A stretch of 6,572 bases of DNA from Chloroflexota bacterium (GTDB taxonomy: Bacteria > Chloroflexota > Limnocylindria > Limnocylindrales > CSP1-4), in the NCBI GenBank assembly GCA_021790715.1, contig JAJYGK010000110.1:1-6572 (forward strand), written 5' to 3'. The translations under genes were made by a program, and so were the position numbers. This document shows, piece after piece, positions 1-5,151 of this stretch (the first letter of the stretch is position 1; every line of letters begins with the position of its first letter). A model generated the notes under the pieces. The model saw only the letters and a program-made list of their open reading frames with translations, had not been told where the DNA came from and searched no databases.

Positions 1-270
1 TTCTCCTCGGCGTCGGTGGTGGCGATCGACCGGCACGACGCGGTCATGGCGGAGGCCGGCGACCTGATCCGGGCCATCGGCGCGGATCCCGTGCTGGAGC
101 ACCGGCTGGTCGAGATCGGAGAGCTCCTCGCCGCCGGCCGGCCGATCCCGCGGTCGGGCCGGACCGTGTTCAAGTCGGTCGGCATCGCCGCGCAGGACTT
201 CGCGGTCGCGCGGCTCGCGGTCGAGCGCGCGACGGCCGTTCCCGGCACGACGCCGACGTTCCGCCCCTGA
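1..270 (+). CDS. Ornithine cyclodeaminase/mu-crystallin family protein (C-terminal part)
   Basis: The reading frame is open from base 1 and ends at TGA 268-270, giving the last 89 residues; the start lies outside the window. The closing stretch 'VFKSVGIAAQDFAVARLAVERA' is cut here to its key part, VFKSVGIAAQD: this is the hallmark C-terminal segment of the ornithine cyclodeaminase/mu-crystallin family (PF02423), preceded by a region that matches the family's '(G)DL..A...G......L..IGELLAG' pattern. Characterised members are NAD(P)-dependent cytosolic enzymes, for example ornithine cyclodeaminase (L-ornithine to L-proline plus ammonia), but the family also contains lysine cyclodeaminases, amino acid dehydrogenases and ketimine reductases. 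The substrate-binding and nucleotide-binding parts are not visible, so the substrate cannot be named. An in-frame GTG at 16 is internal and not the start. The gene converges on the minus-strand gene ending at 279, leaving only 8 bp between the stops. Confidence 0.85.
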   Translation, partial: FSSASVVAIDRHDAVMAEAGDLIRAIGADPVLEHRLVEIGELLAAGRPIPRSGRTVFKSVGIAAQDFAVARLAVERATAVPGTTPTFRP

Positions 271-278
271 TCCGGCGC

Positions 279-1061
279 TCAGCTGGGCGACGGCGACCCG
301 GCCGGAGCCGAGGACGACGCCCCGGGCGGCGCCGAGGCCGAGGCGCCCGGGGACGCGGCGGGCATCGCGGCGACCGCGGCGTCCGCGACCGAGGCATCGC
401 CCGTCTCGACGACGAAGACGCTGTCACCACGCACGAACAGGTAATCGTCCGGCCCGCCGTTCCCGTACGAGACCTTCGTCGTCGCGGTCCCCGAGAGGCT
501 CGCCGTCGAGGTCGTGACGCCGGGGGTCGCGGCGGCGAGCCAGGTGTCGAGCACGATGGGGCGGAGCGCGGCCGGATCGACGCCGGCGACGCGGAAGCCC
601 AGCACGGAGAGGTCGAGCGAGCCCGCCTGGTCGTACGAGATCGCGATCTCGAGGTCCGAGGGCTTCCTGCCGAGGCTCGTCATCGCGGCGTCGAGCGCAC
701 GGGCACTGGGATCGCTGCTCAGGCTGGTGGCATCCGTGGCGCTCTGGACCGTCAGCGTCACCCCGTCCACCGAGCGGGGCATCTCGGCCTCGAGGACCGG
801 TGCGGCCGGACTCGGCGCCGCGCTGGCGCCTGCGCTCGGGCCCGCGCTGGCCCCGGCGCTCGCGCCGGCAGAGGCGGCCGCGAGGAGGCCGCCCGAGGCG
901 CCCGGCGAGCTCGAGGCCGGCGCAGCCGACGGGGATGCGAGTCGCTGCACCGTGACGAGGGCGACTCCCGCCACGACGACCACCACGAGGGCGGCGAGGG
1001 CCTGCACGGCGCGGCGATCCTTCCCCGACGGGGGCTGCGCGCGCGGTGTTCGGGAGATCAT
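279..1061 (-). CDS. Single-pass membrane-anchored extracytoplasmic protein, unknown function
   Basis: This encodes 260 residues; I do not recognise the family. The N-terminus (about residues 1-20) is basic and cytoplasmic-like, followed by one hydrophobic segment at about 21-39 (ALAALVVVVVAGVALVTVQ). There is no lipobox cysteine, and the predicted protein has no cysteine at all, so it is a signal-anchor protein rather than a lipoprotein. Residues 42-88 are an Ala/Ser/Gly/Pro linker with repeated SAGA units. A folded-looking domain follows at about 91-232, starting EMPRSVDGVTLTVQSATD and ending in a beta-rich part (DDYLFVRGDSVFVVET). The tail, 233-260, is again Pro/Ser/Ala-rich. I chose ATG 1059-1061 because GAGG lies 8 nt upstream. 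A longer frame could start at 1175, but that start lies upstream of the candidate -10 box (1138-1143) and would translate the promoter and the leader repeats. The gene is divergent from the MarR/RND operon and convergent with the cyclodeaminase. Sec-type export of the C-terminal part is inferred. Confidence 0.7.
   Translation of the reverse strand: MISRTPRAQPPSGKDRRAVQALAALVVVVVAGVALVTVQRLASPSAAPASSSPGASGGLLAAASAGASAGASAGPSAGASAAPSPAAPVLEAEMPRSVDGVTLTVQSATDATSLSSDPSARALDAAMTSLGRKPSDLEIAISYDQAGSLDLSVLGFRVAGVDPAALRPIVLDTWLAAATPGVTTSTASLSGTATTKVSYGNGGPDDYLFVRGDSVFVVETGDASVADAAVAAMPAASPGASASAPPGASSSAPAGSPSPS
820..879 (-). repeat. Degenerate 12-bp tandem repeat coding for SAGA units
   Basis: On the plus strand, four consecutive 12-bp units begin with gcgct: gcgctggcgcct (820), gcgctcgggccc (832), gcgctggccccg (844) and gcgctcgcgccg (856), followed by a diverged fifth unit at 868-879. 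On the coding minus strand they give the repeated Ser-Ala-Gly-Ala pattern of the extracytoplasmic linker of the membrane-anchored protein. The period is four codons, so gain or loss of a unit would keep the frame and could change linker length between strains. Confidence 0.7.
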
Positions 1062-1074
1062 GGTGGCTACCTCG
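1062..1074 (-). promoter_or_regulatory. Ribosome binding site deciding the start at 1061
   Basis: Read on the minus strand, the sequence before the start is ccgaggtagccaccATG: GAGG followed by 8 nt and then ATG. This is the best-placed Shine-Dalgarno in the divergent region and favours the 260-residue protein over the 298-residue alternative starting at 1175. Confidence 0.6.
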
Positions 1075-1106
1075 GCACGAATGACCGCCTCGGCACGAAT
1101 GACCGC
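1071..1106. repeat. Perfect 18-bp tandem duplication in the 5' leader of the minus-strand gene
   Basis: The 18-bp unit ctcggcacgaatgaccgc occurs at 1071-1088 and, without any gap or mismatch, again at 1089-1106. It lies between the candidate -10 box (1138-1143) and the ATG (1059-1061) of the membrane-anchored protein gene. The downstream copy, read on the minus strand, ends in the GAG of the likely Shine-Dalgarno sequence, so the duplication sits directly against the ribosome binding site. If translated from the less likely upstream start it would give two copies of AVIRAE. Confidence 0.9.
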
Positions 1107-1137
1107 CGGTGCGCGTGCCCCGCCCGGCGGCCCGTGC

Positions 1138-1168
1138 ACCTTAGCCGGACAACCTGAGGGGACCCTGA
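1138..1168 (-). promoter_or_regulatory. Candidate promoter with OmpR/PhoB-type direct repeat for the minus-strand gene
   Basis: On the minus strand a -10-like TAAGGT occupies 1143-1138, which puts a start point near 1131 and a leader of about 70 nt. Immediately upstream, two direct repeats TCAGGGT (1168-1162) and TCAGGTT (1157-1151) are exactly 11 bp apart, one DNA turn. There is no recognisable -35 hexamer; the position where it would lie (about 1161-1166) is inside the direct repeat. Direct repeats spaced by one turn and replacing the -35 box are the known arrangement for OmpR/PhoB-family response regulators acting as activators. The repeat resembles the TCAGG-type boxes I recall for actinobacterial MprA-like regulators; that identification is tentative. 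Confidence 0.45.
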
Positions 1169-1240
1169 AAGTCATCCGTGCGAACCGGCCGCCCGCCGCG
1201 TCGGCGCCTGCCGGAAGGCGCTGTATCGGCCCGCGCTGAC

Positions 1241-1266
1241 TGCTAGGCTGTGCCTAACTGTTAGGC
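1241..1266 (+). promoter_or_regulatory. Candidate promoter and overlapping dyad operator of the MarR-RND operon
   Basis: Two dyads share a half-site: TAGGC-TGT-GCCTA (1244-1256) and GCCTAA-CTG-TTAGGC (1252-1266), both perfect. Together they give three alternating half-sites in 23 bp, 22 bp upstream of the MarR start codon. The first half-site coincides with a possible extended -10 box, TGC-TAGGCT (1241-1249), with no good -35 upstream. A dimeric regulator bound here would block polymerase. MarR-family proteins usually bind such short dyads in their own promoters, so autorepression is the simplest inference. The minus-strand gene's promoter lies about 75 bp away and may be independent. Confidence 0.6.
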
Positions 1267-1287
1267 CGTACCGAAGGACCGCCGCCC

Positions 1288-1785
1288 ATGGCCGACCGCG
1301 CGCTCATCGAGGATGTGCTCGATCGGTACGAGCGCCTCAACGTCCGCCTGGCCGACGTCAGCGGGCCCACCTTCCTCGGCCTCGACATCACCATGCCCCA
1401 GGCCAAGGTGCTGTACCTGGTGCGGGTGCCCGGATCCATCCCCATGTCCGACCTGGTCGCCAGGCTCGGCGTCACGGTCCCGACCGTCACGGGGATCGTG
1501 GATCACCTGGTCGAGCGGGGACTCGTCGTGCGGCGCGTGACGCCGGCCGACCGCCGCAGGGTGGTCATCGAGATCACGCCGGCGGGCGTCGACCTCATCG
1601 ACGGGCTCCGCGAGCTGAACGCCACGCAGCTCCGCGGGCTGCTGGCCGTGCTCGACGACGAGGAGATCCGCGTCGTCCGCTCGTTCTTCGATGTCCTGGA
1701 CCGCGGCCTGGCCCGCCTGGCCGCCACCCCGGCCGATCTGCCCGCCGGAGCCGCCCGACCCGCCGGCGACGCGGGATCGCGCTGA
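1288..1785 (+). CDS. MarR-family transcriptional regulator
   Basis: A 165-residue cytosolic DNA-binding protein, within the usual MarR length range. The winged helix-turn-helix is clear: the recognition region runs from about residue 54 (MSDLVARLGVTVPTVTGIVD, then HLVERGLV) and is followed by the wing with the hallmark DRRR at residues 88-91 and the following VVIEITPAG. Helices at either end (about 2-35 and 105-145) fit the MarR dimerisation domain. The last 20 residues are an Ala/Pro/Gly-rich tail. ATG 1288 is chosen because GAAGGA at 1273-1278 sits 9 nt upstream. It is the first gene of an apparent operon with the RND transporter (25 bp downstream), and overlapping dyads lie in its promoter. 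MarR proteins generally repress and release DNA on binding small phenolic or lipophilic ligands or on oxidation. This one has no cysteine, so a ligand is more likely than thiol redox sensing. The ligand cannot be predicted. Confidence 0.93.
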   Translation: MADRALIEDVLDRYERLNVRLADVSGPTFLGLDITMPQAKVLYLVRVPGSIPMSDLVARLGVTVPTVTGIVDHLVERGLVVRRVTPADRRRVVIEITPAGVDLIDGLRELNATQLRGLLAVLDDEEIRVVRSFFDVLDRGLARLAATPADLPAGAARPAGDAGSR

Positions 1786-1797
1786 CCGCCGGCCACC

Positions 1798-1813
1798 GGA
1801 GGAACGCCTCGTG
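1798..1813 (+). promoter_or_regulatory. Ribosome binding site and GTG start of the RND gene
   Basis: GGAGG at 1798-1802 is followed by 8 nt and GTG at 1811. This fixes the transporter start: the open frame extends back to an ATG at 1691 inside the MarR gene, but that start has no such site and would add a Pro-rich, non-membrane extension in front of the conserved N-terminus (RLTRLAVAKRSVTLL). Confidence 0.8.
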
Positions 1814-4800
1814 ATCCGTCTGACACGACTTGCCGTCGCCAAGCGCAGCGTGACGCTGCTCGTCGCGACGGGTCTCTTCCTGGCCGGCATCTTCTCGTGG
1901 GGACAGCTCAACCAGGAGCTGCTGCCGAACATCGCGCTCCCGTACGTCGTCGTGGTGACGCCGGTGCCCGGCGCGAGCGCGCAGGACGTCGCGACACAGG
2001 TCACCGAGCCGGTCGAGCGTGCGATCGGGAGCATCCCGCGCCTCGAGCACGTCGATTCCAGCTCCGTCAACAGCGTCTCGATCGTGGTCGCCCAGTTCTC
2101 GTACGGCACCGACGTCAAGGCGACCCAGGACACGATCACGCAGGCCGTCGGCGCCCTCCAGCTCCCGTCCGGCTCCACCCCGCAGATCCAGTCGCTCGAC
2201 ATCAACGCGCTGCCGCCGCTGACCGTCTCGCTCCAGGCGGCCGGGTCGACCACGCAGGCGCAGCTCGATGCGCTGGCGACCGGGACGATCGTCCCCGCGC
2301 TGCAGGGCATCGACGGTGTCGCGAAGGTCGACGTGAGCGGCGCCGTCGCGCAGCGCGTGCTGATCGCGCTCGATCCGGCGAAGCTCGCCGCGAGCCGGAT
2401 CTCGCTCACGCAGATCCAGGGCGTGCTCCAGGCGAACAACCTCGTCCTGCCGGCGGGCTCGCTGCCGGTCGGGGACGTCTCGATCCCGGTCTCCGCCCAG
2501 CACCAGTTCGCGTCGGTCGACGAGATCCGCACCCTCGTCGTCGGCGTGGCCACCCCGGCCGCCGGAGGCGCGGGAGCGGCCGCCGCCGGTCCCGCAGGCA
2601 CGAGCACCGGCCAGTCGGGTTCGACCCTGTCGGAAGCCGGGGCGGGCACCCCGCAGTCGGCCGGGCTCCCCGCGCAGGCCGCGTCGCCCACGCCCGTCAC
2701 ACTCGGCGACCTCGGCACGGTCAAGCTCGTGGACGTCCAGCCCACGGGGTACGCCGAGCTCTCCGGCAGACCCGCGCTCGTGCTCACGATCTCGAAGACG
2801 TCCGGCGCGAACACCGTCAACGTCGTGAAGGCGGTGCAGGACCGCCTGTCGGGGCTGCGTGCCCAGAGCGGCGATGCGTTCGCGGTCGAGACGGTCCAGG
2901 ATCTGTCGAGCTACATCACCGAATCACGTGACAGCCTGGTCCGCGAGGGCGGCCTCGGCGCGCTCTTCGCGGTCGTGGTGATCTTCCTGTTCCTGCTCAG
3001 CCTGCGCTCGACGCTCGTCGCCGCCGTGAGCATCCCGCTGTCGATCATGACCGCGCTCGTGCTCATGCTCGTGGCGGGGATCACCGTCAACATCATGACG
3101 CTCGGCGGGCTCGCGGTCGCCGTCGGCCGCGTCGTCGACGACGCGATCGTCGTCCTGGAGAACATCTACCGGCATCGGGGCCGCGGCGATCCCATGCGCG
3201 AGGCCGTGATCACCGGCACGCAGGAGGTCGCCAGCGCGATCACGAGCTCGACCCTGACGACCGTGGCCGTCTTCCTGCCGCTCGGCTTCGTGGGCGGCCT
3301 CGTCAGCCAGTTCTTCCTGCCGTTCGCGCTCACCGTCACGTTCGCGCTCCTCTCGTCGCTCGTGTGCGCGCTGACGGTCGTGCCCGTTCTCGCGTCGCTC
3401 CTGGTCGACCGCGTGAAGCTCAACCCAGACGAGGGCCCGCGCCACCACGAGACGATCGTCCAGCGGCTGTACACGCCCGTCCTGCGCACCGCCCTGCGCT
3501 CTCGGGCGACCCGGTGGGGCGTCATCGGCATCGCCGCCGTGCTCGTCGCCGCCACCGCCCTGCTCATCCCGCACATCCCGACCCAGTTCCTGAACGCCGG
3601 CTCGCAGAAGTACCTGCAGGTGAGCGTCGCGCCGCCCACCGGCACGCCCTCTGCCGCGGTGCTGCAGCGCGCGCAGGCGATCGAACGGCAGCTCCTGCAG
3701 AACCCGGAGGTGACGCTGACCGAGGCGACCGTGCCGGGCGACGGAGACACCGGCACGGCATCGCTGCAGGCGGCGTTCACCGGCCAGGCGAGCAACACCG
3801 CGACCGTGGTCGCGAAGCTGGATCCGAGCGTGAGCCTCGACACGGAGCAGGCGAAGCTCGCGGCCCAGCTGGCACCGCTGCAGGAGCCCGGCTGGCAGGT
3901 CCAGGTCTCCCAGCAGAGCATGACCGGCAGCAGCTCGCTGAGCATCGTCGTGAGCGGGTCGGACGCGGGGCGGGTCGCGACGGCCACCTCGAGGGTCCTG
4001 GGGGCGCTGAAGGGGATGCCCCAGCTCATCAACGTGACGTCGGACCTCGCCTCGCAGACGCCGGAGGTGCAGGTCAGCGTCGACCCGAACCGGGCGCTGC
4101 TGGCCGGGACGTCCACGGCGCAGGTCCAGGCACAGATCCATGCGGCGCTCGCGGGCCAGTCGCTGGCGACGATCGAGCTGCCGTCCGGCCCCGCCGAGCT
4201 CTACCTGCAGGTGCAGCCGGCCGGCCTGGACTCCGTCGCCGCACTGTCGCAGATGCCCGTCGGACAGACCGCGGTCCCGCTCGGCGCCATCGCGACGGTG
4301 CAGCAGGTCCAGACGCAGGCGCGCATCACCCGCGTCGACCAGGCGCCCGCGGCAACGATCAGCGCCGACACCACGAGCCAGGACACCGGCGCGATCTCGC
4401 GCGAGGTCCAGCAGCGGATCGACGGGCTGCAGTCCGCCGGACAGCTCGACGGCGTCACCGTCACGCTCGGCGGCGTCACCGAGCAGATGAACACGGCGTT
4501 CGGAGGCCTGTTCGCGTCGATGGCCGTCGCGATCCTGCTCGTCTACATCGTGATGGTGCTCGTCTTCGACTCGCTCATCGACCCGTTCGTGATCATGTTC
4601 AGCCTGCCCCTGGCGACCGTGGGCGCGTTTCCGGCCCTCTTCCTCACCGGCCGTGCCCTGGGCGTCAGCGCACTGATCGGCTTCCTCATGCTGATCGGGA
4701 TCGTCGTGACGAACGCGATCGTGCTGCTGGACCTGGTCGAGCAGCACCGGCGGCGCGGCCTGCCCATGTACGACGCCCTCGTCGAGGGCGGCCGGACGCG

Positions 4801-5059
4801 CGTGCGCCCGATCCTCATGACGGCGATCGCGACGATCCTCGCCCTCATCCCGCTCGGCCTGGGCCTGTCCGAGGGCGAGATCATCGCGTCGGAGCTGGCC
4901 ACGGTCGTGATCGGCGGCCTCTTCTCGTCGACGTTCCTGACGCTGATCGTCGTGCCGGTCGTCTACTCGCTGGTCGAGGGCGGCAAGGTCGGCGTCCGGC
5001 GGCGCCTGGAGCACGACGCCGGCGGCGGCAGCGCCGGACCGGGCCCGGCCGAGGCGTAA
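1811..5059 (+). CDS. RND-family efflux transporter (AcrB/SwrC-like), single-component type
   Basis: A complete 1082-residue proton-driven inner/cytoplasmic-membrane exporter of the RND superfamily (ACR_tran). TM1 is at about residues 12-30, then the first porter domain (from ELLPNIALPYVVVV), TM2-TM6 at about 381-530, TM7 at about 567-586, the second porter domain to about 895, and TM8-TM12 at about 897-1055. The proton-relay aspartates of TM4 are D443 and D444 (motif GRVVDDAIVVLEN), matching AcrB D407/D408. R997 and T1004 in RVRPILMT match AcrB R971 and T978. The TM10 lysine of AcrB (K940) is replaced by T967 in VVTNAIVLLD. This combination resembles Gram-positive SwrC/YerP-type pumps. An approximately 45-residue Ala/Gly/Pro/Ser insert (249-293) interrupts the first periplasmic-side half. 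No membrane-fusion or outer-membrane factor gene adjoins. The gene is probably co-transcribed with and repressed by the MarR protein; substrates could be drugs, surfactants or lipids, which the sequence does not decide. Confidence 0.93.
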   Translation: MIRLTRLAVAKRSVTLLVATGLFLAGIFSWGQLNQELLPNIALPYVVVVTPVPGASAQDVATQVTEPVERAIGSIPRLEHVDSSSVNSVSIVVAQFSYGTDVKATQDTITQAVGALQLPSGSTPQIQSLDINALPPLTVSLQAAGSTTQAQLDALATGTIVPALQGIDGVAKVDVSGAVAQRVLIALDPAKLAASRISLTQIQGVLQANNLVLPAGSLPVGDVSIPVSAQHQFASVDEIRTLVVGVATPAAGGAGAAAAGPAGTSTGQSGSTLSEAGAGTPQSAGLPAQAASPTPVTLGDLGTVKLVDVQPTGYAELSGRPALVLTISKTSGANTVNVVKAVQDRLSGLRAQSGDAFAVETVQDLSSYITESRDSLVREGGLGALFAVVVIFLFLLSLRSTLVAAVSIPLSIMTALVLMLVAGITVNIMTLGGLAVAVGRVVDDAIVVLENIYRHRGRGDPMREAVITGTQEVASAITSSTLTTVAVFLPLGFVGGLVSQFFLPFALTVTFALLSSLVCALTVVPVLASLLVDRVKLNPDEGPRHHETIVQRLYTPVLRTALRSRATRWGVIGIAAVLVAATALLIPHIPTQFLNAGSQKYLQVSVAPPTGTPSAAVLQRAQAIERQLLQNPEVTLTEATVPGDGDTGTASLQAAFTGQASNTATVVAKLDPSVSLDTEQAKLAAQLAPLQEPGWQVQVSQQSMTGSSSLSIVVSGSDAGRVATATSRVLGALKGMPQLINVTSDLASQTPEVQVSVDPNRALLAGTSTAQVQAQIHAALAGQSLATIELPSGPAELYLQVQPAGLDSVAALSQMPVGQTAVPLGAIATVQQVQTQARITRVDQAPAATISADTTSQDTGAISREVQQRIDGLQSAGQLDGVTVTLGGVTEQMNTAFGGLFASMAVAILLVYIVMVLVFDSLIDPFVIMFSLPLATVGAFPALFLTGRALGVSALIGFLMLIGIVVTNAIVLLDLVEQHRRRGLPMYDALVEGGRTRVRPILMTAIATILALIPLGLGLSEGEIIASELATVVIGGLFSSTFLTLIVVPVVYSLVEGGKVGVRRRLEHDAGGGSAGPGPAEA
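2555..2689 (+). other. Low-complexity insert in the RND porter region
   Basis: Residues 249-293 of the transporter are almost entirely Ala, Gly, Ser, Pro, Thr and Gln (for example PAAGGAGAAAAGPAGTSTG). They fall between the strand ending IRTLVVGVA and the strand starting TPVTLGDLGTVKLVD. In AcrB the equivalent strands are joined by a short turn at the end of the funnel/docking subdomain, so this is an external disordered loop rather than part of the fold. The frame stays open and the flanks are well conserved, so it is not a frameshift. Confidence 0.75.
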
Positions 5060-5071
5060 CCACCCGCGTCC

Positions 5072-5104
5072 GCCCGATCGCCGGGGGCCGCCGTCGGGCT
5101 CCGG
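5072..5104 (+). terminator. Weak stem-loop after the RND gene, possible terminator
   Basis: GCCCGA (5072-5077) can pair with TCGGGC (5094-5099) around a 16-nt GC-rich loop, 12 bp after the transporter stop. No T-run follows, so this is not a standard intrinsic terminator; U-less hairpins are reported in high-GC bacteria, but the stem is short for the base composition and could occur by chance. Confidence 0.2.
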
Positions 5105-5108
5105 TCGC

Positions 5109-5127
5109 TATCCTGTGGGTCCACCCA
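5109..5127 (+). promoter_or_regulatory. Candidate guaB1 promoter (-10 TATCCT) with adjacent dyad
   Basis: TATCCT at 5109-5114 fits the TANNNT -10 pattern and lies 37 bp before the guaB1 ATG; no convincing -35 is seen 16-18 bp upstream. A perfect dyad TGGGT-CC-ACCCA (5116-5127) begins one base after it and covers the expected start point near 5120-5122, a position suited to a repressor. The Shine-Dalgarno GGAGG (5136-5140) is 11 nt from ATG 5152, slightly long but unambiguous. Confidence 0.4.
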
Positions 5128-5151
5128 GGTGATCCGGAGGCAGGCCGAACC

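Noticed and set aside
262..289. Shared terminator hairpin between the convergent genes
   Set aside because: CGCCC (262-266) and GGGCG (285-289) can pair, but the stem is only 5 bp with an 18-nt loop, has no T-run and overlaps both coding ends; likely chance in GC-rich DNA.
1062..1175. Longer N-terminus (start at 1175) of the minus-strand membrane protein
   Set aside because: The extra 38 residues come from the -10 box and the tandem leader repeat, and would precede a complete signal anchor; the ATG at 1061 has a better ribosome binding site.
514..1239. Plus-strand open frame (241 codons) opposite the membrane-anchored protein gene
   Set aside because: It would cross the divergent promoter region and contains no recognisable fold, whereas the minus-strand frame has a signal anchor, linker and domain architecture with a good Shine-Dalgarno.
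1244..1266. DtxR/IdeR-type iron box
   Set aside because: The TTAGGC/GCCTAA arms recall the TTAGGTTAG core of iron boxes, but the arm spacing and the second dyad do not fit the 19-bp consensus, and the downstream gene is a MarR regulator with an efflux pump rather than an iron gene. Not fully excluded.
1691..1810. Upstream ATG start for the RND transporter at 1691
   Set aside because: It would overlap the MarR gene by 95 bp and add a Pro-rich 40-residue extension absent from RND proteins; the GTG at 1811 has GGAGG 8 nt upstream.
2924..5014. Long antisense open frame (696 codons) within the RND gene
   Set aside because: Highly charged Arg/Asp/His/Glu-rich composition, no ribosome binding site logic, and complete overlap with a clearly conserved transporter; a shadow frame.
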